Below are positions 55,280-64,000 of a DNA stretch of 64,000 nt, piece by piece. The notes under the pieces were generated by a model, which worked only from the letters and a program-made list of their open reading frames with translations, did no database searches and had not been told where the DNA came from. Position 1 is the stretch's first letter, and every line of letters starts with the position of its first letter. The stretch covers positions 124,001 through 188,000 of the forward strand of contig NZ_JAETXM010000004.1 in NCBI RefSeq assembly GCF_024494465.1, written 5' to 3'. The position numbers and the translations under genes were made by a program. The stretch is from Bacillus sp. V3B (lineage in GTDB: Bacteria > Bacillota > Bacilli > Bacillales > Cytobacillaceae).

Positions 55280-55945
55280 TTAAATTGCATCGGAATTAAA
55301 CCGGTAATTAAATAAATCAATTTCCTTTTTAAAATATCTTTCTACCATTTGTTTCTGTTCTAATGTGTAAAATTCAGTATAATGTTTCCTATTTTTCCTA
55401 TAATTCCCCTTAGCTTTTGGAAGCCATCCATCATATGGTAATCCTATTTTCCTACAAACCCTGATTATATCTTTATCTAAACTTTCGTACTTACCAACAA
55501 AATCAACAGCTGTATTACCATCTATTGTATATAAAGGGAAATTGCAGGAAAACCCTAAATATGAATCAAGGAATTGTTCAAAAGTTATTTCTTCTTTCGT
55601 AGCAACAAAAAAGTAAGCAGAAATAACTTTATCCCACGGATTTCTTTCAAAACAAAATTTATAATAAGAACCCCATATATCTACTCCTATTAACTCTTTA
55701 ATATCTTTAGCAGGCATATGATTATAAAATTCTTTTTGCTTGATTTGATTGTTTTCCTGAACTTTAATTACATAGTTTTGTGGAAATTTGCCCAATTCTG
55801 CTCTTATATTTTCATCTTCTTTTGGATAAATCGGGGTTATTATATCATCCTCACCACAAAATCGTGATAAGCTAATCTCAATACTAGTGCCCGCTGTTTT
55901 TTTCGTTTTTATAAAGATAAATTTATGTTTATGAGATATAATCAT
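55280..55945 (-). CDS. sulfotransferase family protein (Sulfotransfer_2 type), no. 4
   Basis: 221 residues. The PAPS loop is FIFIKTKKTAGTSIEISLS (residues 9-27). The 3'-phosphate motif is KFCFERNPWDKVISAYFFV. The middle EFYNHMPAKDIKELIG matches the NHMSAxEI segment frequent in bacterial members. Its C-terminus (YRKNRKHYTEFYTLEQKQMV then RYFKKEIDLFNY) is also typical. ATG 55945 follows AGGAGAAAG. It lies between the 164-bp inverted repeats together with the small spore-like gene, separated from the other sulfotransferases. Cytoplasmic; the acceptor is unknown. Confidence 0.87.
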   Translation of the reverse strand: MIISHKHKFIFIKTKKTAGTSIEISLSRFCGEDDIITPIYPKEDENIRAELGKFPQNYVIKVQENNQIKQKEFYNHMPAKDIKELIGVDIWGSYYKFCFERNPWDKVISAYFFVATKEEITFEQFLDSYLGFSCNFPLYTIDGNTAVDFVGKYESLDKDIIRVCRKIGLPYDGWLPKAKGNYRKNRKHYTEFYTLEQKQMVERYFKKEIDLFNYRFNSDAI

Positions 55946-56129
55946 AACTTTCTCCTAATTAAATATATTAATGCTAATCCTCGTTTTATAGTACAGGACT
56001 AACTAATTTTAATGGAAATTTAAAAAATATTAGCCATTCTGTTATGAAAAGGGACCAAACTTGCAATACATGAAGTCTATTTAAAAACCAAAAGTTTTCA
56101 TATTTAACCTATTTAATATAGTTTCTTAT

Positions 56130-56501
56130 CTACGAAGATTGAACTGTACCTGGATGTTCATATACAAATAAATCCCCATACTTAAATGTTACACTTGGGA
56201 CGACAGTTGCTTGAAGAAGGTTTATCCCAGAAATATAAGGAATAACTTTTTGATCATTTGTTCTTACGACAACTTCATAACTAGTAGGAAAAACCGAAGG
56301 AGTAAAAGTTACGGAGTCCCCACTACTTGGAGGAATTAAAATAGTATCCGAAGCTATTAGAGTTTTAGGGGATACTCCTGTATTAAAAAGCAAAACATTA
56401 GCTACTTGAGATGTTCCTTCAGTTTTGTTCATAATATCGATGCGAACAGAACCAATATTTAATAATTCCACACCTACTTGCCCTGTCGTATGAATAAACA
56501 T
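56130..56501 (-). CDS. small beta-rich protein, spore-surface candidate
   Basis: 123 residues, start ATG 56501 with AAAGGGGAC upstream. The sequence is rich in V, T, I and S with regular beta-strand spacing (TTGQVGVELLNIGSVRIDIM, NVLLFNTGVSPKTLIASDTI, VTFTPSVFPTSYEVVVRTN). It lacks cysteine and a signal peptide. Proteins of this look, beginning FIHTTGxV-like, occur among endospore surface components, but I cannot name the family. It lies in the segment bounded by the 164-bp inverted repeats, next to sulfotransferase no. 4 in the same direction. Confidence 0.6.
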   Translation of the reverse strand: MFIHTTGQVGVELLNIGSVRIDIMNKTEGTSQVANVLLFNTGVSPKTLIASDTILIPPSSGDSVTFTPSVFPTSYEVVVRTNDQKVIPYISGINLLQATVVPSVTFKYGDLFVYEHPGTVQSS

Positions 56502-56645
56502 AATAAATAGTCCCCTTTCTTAACATTTAATTTTATACATATATATTGTATTTAGATAACTGTTAAAAAGAACCGTAAATTCCTTTATCAAATTACTTTT
56601 TATATTTGTCCACTCCTTTTTACATAACACAAGATACTTTCAGAA

Positions 56646-57239
56646 TTAAAATAATGTATCTAAGTCAATTTTAATGTTGGCTGATTGATAATCTAAGTAT
56701 TTTACATGGTGGATTTCTTCTTTTTTTAAAGTGGCATGAAACGATTCGATGCAGGCATTATCATATGGGCAACCTTTATGACTAAATGACTGTTTCATGC
56801 CTAAAGATCGAATGTGTTTTGTGAATTCTTCACTGGTATATTGAGATCCTAAATCTGTATGAATCGTAAGTCCTTTTGACGGCTGTTGTGTTTGGTACGC
56901 ATTATCTAACGCTTTTATCACTAAGTCAGTCGTCATCGTTCGTGAAAAGGAGTAGCCAACAATCTTTTTAGAATGCAAATCTAGCACAAAAGCTAAATAA
57001 CACCAACCCTCTCTAAGAGTATGGATATAGGTAATATCCGCCACCCATTTCTCATTGATCGTTTTCGTAGAGAAGTCTCGACCGATTAGGTTCTCACGTT
57101 CTTCGACCGTTTACCTACTTGAATAAGGACGGTACTTTTTCTGTATGATTGATCGAATTAAGGACACATCCTTTCATTTATATTTTAGTCAAATATGGAA
57201 AAACTTAACTAAGATGTGTCCATGAAAATATACTAGCAT
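56646..57239 (-). mobile_element. IS3-family element remnant (orfB integrase core)
   Basis: The frame 56646-57044 holds the rve integrase core. The first Asp is in VADITYIHTLREGW, the second in HTDLGSQYTSEEF, and the Glu in CPYDNACIESFHATLKKEEI. It is cut short after HHVKYLDYQSANIKI. Upstream, ENLIGRDFSTKTINEKW continues the orfB frame. Beyond that the DNA is the 164-bp inverted repeat shared with 54475-54638. orfA and the far end are missing. The next 400 bp (57240-57642) hold no gene I can support. Confidence 0.8.
57076..57239. repeat. 164-bp inverted repeat, right copy
   Basis: Reverse complement of 54475-54638 with only a few mismatches. Together the copies bracket about 2.4 kb containing sulfotransferase no. 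4 and the small beta-rich protein gene. Confidence 0.8.
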
Positions 57240-57642
57240 TAACCGTATATCTTCATTTCTAATGTTAAATTAGGAAAGACACCTCTCGTAATTTCTATCT
57301 AAAAACAAATATTAAATATAACATTTACCGTCGTACAGAGTATAAGTACATCCCCTTAGATAGTGGAAATTTGATCTAGATTTACCTCAATAGGAAAGCT
57401 AATTAGTATTCTTTAAAAACGTAAAGCCCCGTAAATTAATAAAATACGAGGTTATTGTCATTCAAGATATTCCCATTATGATACTATGTTGAAGTTATTG
57501 GATTTTAGCCATTTTTTGTACTTTAGCCGTGCTTTTTTAAAGATTTTTGAATTTAATAATATATATACTTTACGGTTGCTCTCTTATAGTCATTAAAAAG
57601 ACGAATAACAAGCAGAAAAGGGAGCAGTTTTTGTAGGGGGTA

Positions 57643-58371
57643 ATGTCTGAGAAAACTCATCATTTTTGTATTCATTGGTTTTTTAGCTCAATTAGTAGAC
57701 GGAGCATTAGGGATGGCATACGGTGTTACTTCTACATCCTTATTATTTATTGGAATTTGGACTTGTTCCTGCTATTGTTTCAGCAACTGTACACATGGTG
57801 GAAGTAGTGACAACCGCAATATCTGGTATTTCTCATATAAAGTTTGGAAATGTTGATCGACAAGCTGTATTTAAATTAATTATTCCTGGATCTATAGGGT
57901 CTTTTTTAGGAGCATGTTTTTTGAGTAATTTACCAGGTGATATTATACAGCCTTATATTTCCTTATTTTTATTATTTCTCGGGGGATATGTTCTTTTTCG
58001 TTTTTTGCTTATGGAACATTAGAAAAGCGAACAAAAGTCAATTGATTTATCAAGAAAAAAGTCGATTTTATTAGGATTTATAGCCGGATGGGGACCAATT
58101 ACAACTCCTGTACTCTTATCCTAAAAAGGATCCTCAGCTAGAAAAGTTATTGGCACCGTGGATACAAGTGAGTTTGCGATTGCTGTTTCAGCAACGTTAG
58201 GGTTCCTTATTTATTAGGAGTACTCGTAGGCGGATTTATTATTTTAACAAATATTCAAACCTTACTACAAGTGTGGTTTATAAATAATTTATGGGATGTA
58301 TTAATTAACTCATGTATTGTTATTGGTTGGATGGTTGCTATTCTCTTTGTCATTAGGAAAAACAAAGGATA
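57643..58371 (+). pseudogene. TauE/SafE (TSUP) family sulfate/sulfite permease, decayed
   Basis: Membrane protein remains in several frames: IIFVFIGFLAQLVDGALGMA with the TSUP hallmark, VTSTSLLFIGI, then GLVPAIVSATVHMVEVVTTA and SGISHIKFGNVDRQAVFKLI. Next comes an extended middle (KSILLGFIAGWGPITTPVLL) and a TVDTSEFAIAVSATLGFLIY segment. A one-base shift near 57751, a TAG near 58019, a stop near 58122 and further breaks disable it. It stands directly before cysC and sat, as sulfate-uptake genes do in Bacillus, so it was probably the operon's sulfate permease. Confidence 0.82.
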
Positions 58372-58450
58372 GTTCCTTGCCACAATTCTTAAAAATTGAA
58401 AATAGAATTGAGGTTATTATTTGATTTTATAGTAGAAAAGGAGCAGAGTC

Positions 58451-59047
58451 GTGAGTCAACAACATATTTTTCCTCATTTGTTTAATGTGAAAAAAAAGGA
58501 CAGACAAGAATTACATGGACATAAAAGTTTTATTCTTTGGTTTACAGGTTTATCAGGTTCAGGTAAGTCCACAATAGCTAATCTAGTTGAGAAAAAACTT
58601 CATGAAATGGGAATATCCACGTACATTCTTGATGGTGATATTCTCCGAGAAGGATTAAATAGAGACCTTGGTTTTAATTCAGAAGACCGTAAAGAAAACC
58701 TTCGCCGCATTGGTGAAATTGCTAAATTGTTTGTGGATGGAGGTATTGTTACTTTAGCTACTTTTATATCTCCCTATGCTAGTGATCGTAAGGAAGTCAG
58801 AAAAAAGGTAGGTCAAGGTGAATTTATTGAAATTTATGTGAAGTGTTCATTGGAAGAATGTGAAAATAGAGATCCAAAAGGATTATATAAAAAAGCAAGA
58901 CAAGGAGAAATTTCAAATTTTACGGGGGTTTCAGCTCCCTATGAAGAACCTGAAAAACCTGAAATTATAATTGAAACGAATCTGTATTCTGCTAATGAAT
59001 GTGTAGACAAAATAATCAATTATATAAAACAAAATGATTATTTGTAA
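58451..59047 (+). CDS. cysC: adenylyl-sulfate (APS) kinase
   Basis: Phosphorylates APS to PAPS, the universal sulfate donor for sulfotransferases. 198 residues. P-loop WFTGLSGSGKSTIANLV (residues 30-46), YILDGDILREGLNRDLGFN (APS-binding Arg and Asn), EDRKENLRRIGEIAKL, ATFISPYASDRKEVR, and the lid region DPKGLYKKARQGEISNFTGV. GTG start at 58451 after AAAGGAG. It lies 54 nt before sat. With four sulfotransferase-like genes in the same region, a dedicated PAPS supply is likely. Confidence 0.95.
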   Translation: MSQQHIFPHLFNVKKKDRQELHGHKSFILWFTGLSGSGKSTIANLVEKKLHEMGISTYILDGDILREGLNRDLGFNSEDRKENLRRIGEIAKLFVDGGIVTLATFISPYASDRKEVRKKVGQGEFIEIYVKCSLEECENRDPKGLYKKARQGEISNFTGVSAPYEEPEKPEIIIETNLYSANECVDKIINYIKQNDYL

Positions 59048-59101
59048 AATTAGTGATTTAGAACATTACTGAGTAGTTCTTCAGTGAAAGGAGTGGAAAA
59101 C

Positions 59102-60274
59102 ATGGATGTGTCAAAAAAGTTTATTGAACCACATGGCGGCAGACTAATTCAACGTGTATTAAAAGGAAATGAACGTGAAAGCTATCTTCAAAAAATAAAT
59201 AAACTGCCTGAAATTATGATTTCAACATGGAGTATTTCAGATATAGAATTGATTTCAAATGGAGGTTTTAGCCCGCTTAACGGATTTATGGGGAAAAAGG
59301 ATTATGAAAACGTCTTAAAAGATATGCACTTATCAAATGGCTTACCCTGGACCATTCCTATTACTTTACCAGTAACAAGAGAAATAGCGAAAGGATTAAG
59401 GCTTGGAGATGAAGTCTTCCTGAAAGGGGTGGATGGAACCTATTATGGAGTGATTCATTTAGAAGGGATATATGAATATGACAAAAAGAAAGAAGCGCAG
59501 CTTGTATATCAAACAACAGATCCTCATCATCCAGGGGTTAAAAAGCTATATGAACAAGGTGGTGTGTATCTAGCTGGTCCTATCTATTTATTAAATCGTC
59601 CAAAACATGAAGATTTTGAAAAATTTTATATGGACCCTAGGCAAACAAGAGAAATGTTTACTGATCTAGGATGGAATACCATTGTTGGGTTTCAAACAAG
59701 GAATCCCGTTCATCGGGCACATGAATATTTACAGAAAGTGGCTTTAGAATCAGTTGATGGTCTTTTATTAAATCCTCTTGTTGGTGAAACGAAAAAAGAT
59801 GATATCCCTGCAGATGTTCGAATGAAAAGCTACGAAGTACTGCTTAACAACTATTATCCACTAGATCGAGTTAGGCTCGTTATTTATCCAGCTGCTATGC
59901 GTTATGCAGGACCACGTGAAGCTGTTTTTCATGCAATTGTTCGAAAAAATTATGGCTGTACACATTTTATTGTTGGCCGTGATCATGCAGGTGTGGGAAA
60001 TTATTATGGCACCTATGACGCACAAAAGGTTTTTAGCCAATTTGATCCCGCTGTAATTGGTATCAAACCAATGTTTTTTGAACATAGCTTTTATTGTAAG
60101 AAGTGTATGAATATGGCTTCTTTAAAGACGTGTCCTCATTCTGATAATGAACGGATTATTTTTAGCGGTACAAAAGTTAGGGAAATGCTTAGAAATGGTC
60201 GTCAGTTACCGTCAGAATTCACACGTCCAGAAGTGGCAGAAGTGCTAATTAAAGGTATGAAACACAATAATTAA
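59102..60274 (+). CDS. sat: sulfate adenylyltransferase (ATP sulfurylase)
   Basis: Makes APS from sulfate and ATP. 390 residues of the monofunctional bacterial type. [16 protein letters not shown], then the nucleotide motif [17 protein letters not shown] (QxRNPxHxxH, about residue 198). [35 protein letters not shown] and [19 protein letters not shown] follow, and near the C-terminus a cysteine set [18 protein letters not shown] 59102 follows AAAGGAGTG; the earlier frame start at 59084 lies before it. It is part of cysC-sat. The remnants at 54.0-54.4 kb are from a second, diverged copy. Confidence 0.96.
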   Translation: MDVSKKFIEPHGGRLIQRVLKGNERESYLQKINKLPEIMISTWSISDIELISNGGFSPLNGFMGKKDYENVLKDMHLSNGLPWTIPITLPVTREIAKGLRLGDEVFLKGVDGTYYGVIHLEGIYEYDKKKEAQLVYQTTDPHHPGVKKLYEQGGVYLAGPIYLLNRPKHEDFEKFYMDPRQTREMFTDLGWNTIVGFQTRNPVHRAHEYLQKVALESVDGLLLNPLVGETKKDDIPADVRMKSYEVLLNNYYPLDRVRLVIYPAAMRYAGPREAVFHAIVRKNYGCTHFIVGRDHAGVGNYYGTYDAQKVFSQFDPAVIGIKPMFFEHSFYCKKCMNMASLKTCPHSDNERIIFSGTKVREMLRNGRQLPSEFTRPEVAEVLIKGMKHNN

Positions 60275-60436
60275 GGATAATCGTAATCTCTAAGTGGATT
60301 AGGATTTATCAGAACACTCTATTTCATGTATTCTTTATTATTATTGAAAATGGAAAGTAGCAAATAAATTTTCTTCGGCATCTTTTAATTGTTACTTTGA
60401 TTTTATTATTCTTCAACAAAAACTAGCAAAATACGT

Positions 60437-60610
60437 TTAATGTAATACTTTATCATAGTTCTCCGAGATGTCTTTGTATCTACCAGAAAAGAGAATTAAA
60501 TCAGGGTTGTCATCAAAGCAATCAATATGAGTGAGTTTATCCATAAGATCTAATGCTACTTGATCATCATCCTTAAATTCAATGTTACACACGCTACAAT
60601 ATTATTTCAT
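60437..60610 (-). pseudogene. small zinc-ribbon-like protein, stop at codon 3
   Basis: ATG 60610 follows GGAGGGGGG. The frame reads M-K-stop (TAA) and then YCSVCNIEFKDDDQVALDLM with a later HIDCFDDNP, ending SENYDKVLH. The two CxxC-like pairs suggest a small metal-binding protein. The very early stop with an otherwise intact body and binding site suggests recent inactivation. Confidence 0.5.
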
Positions 60611-60873
60611 ATTAACCCCCCTCCTTTTTCCATATTATATACATAAATTAAAATATTTTATTAAAACGGCTCTCACGAATATTTTTAAGTAGTTTGCTAA
60701 TCTTATTTCAACGCTTTAAAAAGTTCTAATTGTTCCGTATTTGTAAGCTCATTCACATCTAACCACACACTTGAACAATATTATATCGACTCATTAGTAA
60801 TATGATCAATAAAGCAACAATCTATACGAAAACAGTGTTTTTAAATGATTTTCTCATTCACCGGAAGAAGGTA
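60611..60873. other. intergenic with a short broken coding relic
   Basis: On the minus strand 60702-60791 reads VWLDVNELTNTEQLELFKAL after a frame break from an ATG near 60791. It is too short to identify. The remainder is AT-rich and leads into the DsrE promoter. Confidence 0.35.
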
Positions 60874-60902
60874 TTGACATTATACCTGTATGGGTATATC
60901 AT
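60874..60902 (+). promoter_or_regulatory. promoter with embedded CstR-type operator 4
   Basis: TTGACA (60874-60879) and TATCAT (60897-60902) with 17 bp between. The operator ATTATACC / GGTATATC with a 6-bp centre (60879-60900) fills the spacer, so repressor binding would exclude RNA polymerase. It drives the DsrE-like gene. Confidence 0.75.
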
Positions 60903-60979
60903 AACTCTTGTCAGGTAATAAAATTTAATTCAATGTGAAATAGTCTAATAATAATAGAAGGTTAATAGGAGGCATAAAA

Positions 60980-61375
60980 ATGAGTGAAAAAGTAGCAATT
61001 ATCGCAAGCAATGGTGGATTATTTGATGCATATAAGGTATTTAATATCGCAACAGCTGCAGCTTCAATGGATCAAGAAGTAGCTATTTTCTTTACATTTG
61101 AAGGATTAAACTTCGTTCATAAAGAAGCAAATCAACAATTACCAATGCCAGCAGGAAAAGAGAATTTTGCAGAAGGCTTTGCTAAGGCAAATGTTCCGGC
61201 TATTCCAGATATGGTAGCAATGGCGCAGGAATTGGGAGTTAAAATGATTGGTTGTCAAATGACAATGGATGTCATGGGACTTGAACAAGAAGTGTTTGTC
61301 GATGGAATTGAAGTTGGTGGAGCTGTAACTTTCCTACAGTTTGCTAAAGGTGCTGACGTAACACTCACATTTTAA
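60980..61375 (+). CDS. DsrE/DsrF-like sulfur carrier protein
   Basis: 131 residues, start ATG 60980 after TAGGAGG. The DsrE-like fold is recognised from KVAIIASNGGLFDAYKVFNI, AIFFTFEGLNFVHKEA and the segment LGVKMIGCQMTMDVMGLEQE. The last holds the conserved cysteine (about residue 95) that can carry persulfide. It is somewhat shorter than many DsrE2 proteins of about 160 residues. The gene lies behind a CstR-type promoter and before the CoA-disulfide reductase fusion, so it probably relays sulfane sulfur to or from the rhodanese and TusA domains. Confidence 0.85.
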   Translation: MSEKVAIIASNGGLFDAYKVFNIATAAASMDQEVAIFFTFEGLNFVHKEANQQLPMPAGKENFAEGFAKANVPAIPDMVAMAQELGVKMIGCQMTMDVMGLEQEVFVDGIEVGGAVTFLQFAKGADVTLTF

Positions 61376-61524
61376 TACAAGCGTTGCAAAAAAGATCTGT
61401 TAAATAGTAGTGTTCCAAAGCTTGCAGGAGAGTGAATCCGTTTCGTTTTCTATTTTAAAAAAGAGCTGTTTCTCTTGTAAGCCACTTTCAACCATGATCA
61501 TTTATTTCCTTTTTTTTATAAAAA

Positions 61525-61546
61525 AATATACCATACTGGGTAATGG
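61525..61546 (+). promoter_or_regulatory. CstR-type operator 5
   Basis: AATATACC, six bases, GGTAATGG. The TACC-N6-GGTA core is intact and the outer arms are imperfect. It lies 52 bp before the CoA-disulfide reductase fusion gene. Confidence 0.6.
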
Positions 61547-61597
61547 TGGACTGGTTGAGCATGTATAATTTAAATTAACTTTTAGGGGGCATTTTTT

Positions 61598-63541
61598 ATG
61601 ACAGAGAAGGTAATCATCGTAGGTGGAGTTGCGGGTGGAGCAACAGCAGCAGCAAAGTTAAGAAGAATTAGTGAAGACGTAGAAATTATTTTAGTAGAAC
61701 GTGGAGAATATATTTCATTTGCCAATTGTGGTTTGCCTTATTATATTGGTGAAACGATTAAGGACCGCAGTAAACTATTAGTGCAAACAATCGAAGGAAT
61801 GTCAGAACGTTTTAACCTCGATATTCGCAATTTAAGTGAAGTTGTGAGCATAAATCCTGAAAAGAAAACGGTGACGATTAAGAATTTACAAAATAATGAA
61901 GTATATGGTGAAACATATGACAAATTATTATTATCTCCTGGGGCAAGACCGATTGTACCTCCTATCCCAGGTTTAAAAGAAAATGAAACTTTATTTACCT
62001 TAAGAAATATTCCTGATACCGATAGGATTAAAAGCTATGTAGACGAGCAAAAACCTCGTAAAGCGGCCGTTGTTGGCGGAGGATTTATCGGGATTGAAAT
62101 GGCAGAGAACCTAGTCGATCGCGGGATTGAAGTAACGATTATTGAAATGGGCAACCAAGTGATGGCACCCATTGATCTTGAAATGGCAAGCATTTTACAC
62201 GCTCATTTACAAGAAAAAGGAGTTCGCCTCATCTTAGAAAATGGTGTCCAATCATTTGCAGATAATGGAAAAAAAGTAGTTTTATCAGATGGAATGGAAA
62301 TTGAGACAGACATGACTATTCTTTCAATTGGGGTTCGACCTGAAAATGAATTAGCAAAAGCGGCAGGTCTTGAATTAGGAGAACGTGGCGGTATTGTTGT
62401 TAATGACTATCTGCAAACATCAAATGGAGATATTTATGCTGTTGGGGATGCGATTGAAGTCGTTGATTACATCAATAGTAACAAGGCGATGATTCCACTT
62501 GCAGGTCCAGCTAACCGTCAAGGCCGTATTGCAGCGAATAATATGATGGGAAAAAAAGAGAAGTATCAAGGAACACTTGGAACGTCTATTGCAAAAGTGT
62601 TTGATTTAACAGTTGCTGCGACTGGAAATAATGAGAAAATATTAAAACATTTAGAAACTCCATATGAAGTCGTTCATATTCATCCAAGTTCTCGTGCGGG
62701 TTACTATCCTGGGGCTGTAACGATTGCGTTAAAGTTAATTTTTGATAAAGAAACAGGAGAAATCTTTGGTGCTCAAGCTGTTGGAGCAGAGGGTGCGGAG
62801 AAGCGAATTGATGTCATTGCGACAGCCATTAAAGGTGGATTAACGGTAGAGGATTTAACGAATTTAGAATTGTCCTATGCCCCGCCATATTCATCTGCAA
62901 AAGATCCTGTAAACATGGCTGGCTATGTTGCTACAAACGTTATGGACGGAGAGTTGGAACAGATCCAATGGTATGAAGTAGATGGAGTGGTTTCTAGTGG
63001 TGGACTGTTAATTGATGTTCGTGAACCAATGGAACGTGAATTTGGTTACATTGAAGGATCTAGCAATATTTCGTTAAACGATTTAAGAAATCGATTAGAT
63101 GAAATACCAAAAGATCAAACGATTTATGTTAGCTGTCAAGTTGGATTAAGAGGGTATTTAGCTTGCCGAATTCTAAAAAATAACGGATATCGTGTGAAAA
63201 ATGTTGATGGTGGTTGGAAAACGTACTCCTCTGTATTTGGTAGCAACATTCATACAGGTGTTGAAATAACAGCGAATAAGCTTGGAGAAACAATCATAAA
63301 AGATAACAACGATATAAATGTTGATAAAGTTGTAGATGTTACTGGGTTAACTTGTCCAATGCCGATTGTGAAATTGAAAAAAGGGATTGAGTCAATTGAG
63401 AGCAATCAAATATTAGAACTTCATGCAACCGACCGAGGCACATTAAGTGATCTGCCTGCCTGGTCAAAAAATGCTGGCCACACGATCTTAAAAACGGAAC
63501 AAGATGGTCCAGTTCTTAAATTTTGGATCCAAAAGAAATAA
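61598..63541 (+). CDS. cdr: CoA-disulfide reductase fused to rhodanese and TusA domains
   Basis: 647 residues, three parts. Residues 1-445: a flavin disulfide reductase with VIIVGGVAGGATAAAKLRRI (FAD), active cysteine in SFANCGLPYYIGE (Cys44), AAVVGGGFIGIEMAENL (NADPH) and GDIYAVGDAIEVVDY. Residues 460-550: rhodanese with catalytic Cys in YVSCQVGLRGYLACR. Residues 578-647: TusA-like with VTGLTCPMPIVKLKKG. It would reduce CoA persulfide or polysulfide and move sulfane sulfur between domains. ATG 61598 follows TTAGGGGG. It has its own CstR-type operator and a perfect terminator downstream. Confidence 0.93.
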   Translation: MTEKVIIVGGVAGGATAAAKLRRISEDVEIILVERGEYISFANCGLPYYIGETIKDRSKLLVQTIEGMSERFNLDIRNLSEVVSINPEKKTVTIKNLQNNEVYGETYDKLLLSPGARPIVPPIPGLKENETLFTLRNIPDTDRIKSYVDEQKPRKAAVVGGGFIGIEMAENLVDRGIEVTIIEMGNQVMAPIDLEMASILHAHLQEKGVRLILENGVQSFADNGKKVVLSDGMEIETDMTILSIGVRPENELAKAAGLELGERGGIVVNDYLQTSNGDIYAVGDAIEVVDYINSNKAMIPLAGPANRQGRIAANNMMGKKEKYQGTLGTSIAKVFDLTVAATGNNEKILKHLETPYEVVHIHPSSRAGYYPGAVTIALKLIFDKETGEIFGAQAVGAEGAEKRIDVIATAIKGGLTVEDLTNLELSYAPPYSSAKDPVNMAGYVATNVMDGELEQIQWYEVDGVVSSGGLLIDVREPMEREFGYIEGSSNISLNDLRNRLDEIPKDQTIYVSCQVGLRGYLACRILKNNGYRVKNVDGGWKTYSSVFGSNIHTGVEITANKLGETIIKDNNDINVDKVVDVTGLTCPMPIVKLKKGIESIESNQILELHATDRGTLSDLPAWSKNAGHTILKTEQDGPVLKFWIQKK

Positions 63542-63573
63542 CACGAGGCTAATACGCCTGGCTGACTTTAAAT

Positions 63574-63615
63574 AAAATAAACAGGGCATTCAAATTTGAA
63601 TGCCCTGTTTATTTT
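63574..63615. terminator. intrinsic terminator after the reductase fusion
   Basis: AAAATAAACAGGGCATTC and its exact complement ending at 63615 surround AAATTT. It has A and T runs on both sides, so it works in either direction. Confidence 0.85.
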
Positions 63616-63707
63616 AGGTAAGAACATTAAAATTGAGGTTTGAAAGGTTTTTATTTCGTTCATAAAGGTAATAAAGAATACTATTTTAATTCAAAAGGAA
63701 GTGCCTT

Positions 63708-64000
63708 ATGAATGATATGTTATCAGTTTTTTCTAATTCTAATGAGCAGATGTTAAAGTTAATTATATCTATCATCGCCATCCTATTTATAGTGTCGATC
63801 GTGCGTTCAATCTTTCGATTAGTGATGCCGATTGTTATCATCGGTTTAGTCATGGTTGTCTTTTTAGGGTTTACACCTAATGAGGTCATTAATAAAGGAA
63901 AGCAGTTCGTAAGCGCTGGTACAAATTTTTTCTTAGAGAATATTTTACCCTATATAGATCCAAATAACGAATCTTTAATTGATAGAGATGGAAAAGGAAA
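63708..64000 (+). CDS. membrane protein, unknown, cut by the window end
   Basis: ATG 63708 follows AAAAGGAAGTG. The 97 visible codons encode two adjacent hydrophobic segments (LIISIIAILFIVSIV and LVMPIVIIGLVMVVFLGF), then a soluble part GKQFVSAGTNFFLENILPYI with DPNNESLIDRDGKG. No family is recognised. It begins after the terminator of the persulfide gene and is transcribed separately. Confidence 0.65.
   Translation, partial: MNDMLSVFSNSNEQMLKLIISIIAILFIVSIVRSIFRLVMPIVIIGLVMVVFLGFTPNEVINKGKQFVSAGTNFFLENILPYIDPNNESLIDRDGKG

Noticed and set aside
59861-60085. Minus-strand frame within sat
   Set aside because: It is a shadow of the ATP sulfurylase gene. A similar antisense reading near 54.4 kb instead revealed the inverted sat remnant.

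Overview
The window is low-GC DNA with Bacillus-type ribosome binding sites. It encodes sporulation-type proteins: cysteine-rich coat or exosporium candidates, an intracellular AprX-like subtilisin, a signal-less cell-wall amidase and a YozQ-like protein. It most likely comes from an endospore-forming Bacillaceae chromosome (Bacillus, Neobacillus or a relative). Insertion sequences and their remnants from several families (IS4 twice, IS1182, IS110 several times, IS3) and more than a dozen pseudogenes show a genome in active decay.

Layout. 1-2.5 kb: an ABC exporter (ATPase plus the start of its permease), then a PadR regulator with the chromate transporter gene chrA. 2.7-4.3 kb: an IS4-family element with an 11-bp target duplication. 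5.4-6.9 kb: a ZTP-type riboswitch and terminator ahead of serA. 7.4-9.0 kb: a cytosolic 5'-nucleotidase. 9.3-15.6 kb: a nucleoside-catabolism cluster (nupC remnant, pdp, xapX-like gene, drm remnant, punA, cdd, deoC) with two copies of a 196-bp structured repeat, then truncated SDR and DUF4097 genes. 15.8-19.2 kb: a minus-strand operon of a broken GT4 glycosyltransferase, a tandem kinase-like protein and a UDP-glucuronate 4-epimerase. 19.8-24.8 kb: a DUF421 membrane protein, a decayed persulfide locus, AprX, the amidase, and a duplicated tail of a CoA-disulfide reductase gene. 25-30 kb: a coat candidate, IS1182 and IS110 remnants, and a broken cstR.

30-60 kb is the main feature. It is a surface-glycan region carrying manC, gmd and fcl (the GDP-mannose to GDP-L-fucose pathway), four GT2 glycosyltransferases (three of one paralogous type), two methyltransferases, four sulfotransferase-like genes (one broken by a 34-bp tandem duplication), two paralogous coiled-coil proteins, a JAMM-motif protein and spore-surface candidates. 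It ends in cysC and sat, which make PAPS, the sulfate donor. Together these can be read as a system for building a fucose-containing, sulfated and methylated glycan, probably on the spore surface. That reading is inference from gene content.

60.9-63.5 kb: an intact persulfide module (DsrE-like protein and a CoA-disulfide reductase/rhodanese/TusA fusion). Its promoters carry TACC-N6-GGTA palindromes of CstR type. The same palindrome occurs at the decayed locus near 21 kb and upstream of the broken cstR at 29.8 kb.

Several frameshifts lie in A or T homopolymers (18.6, 31.0 and 3.66 kb) and could be sequencing errors. Others (in-frame stops, internal deletions, duplications) look like real decay.
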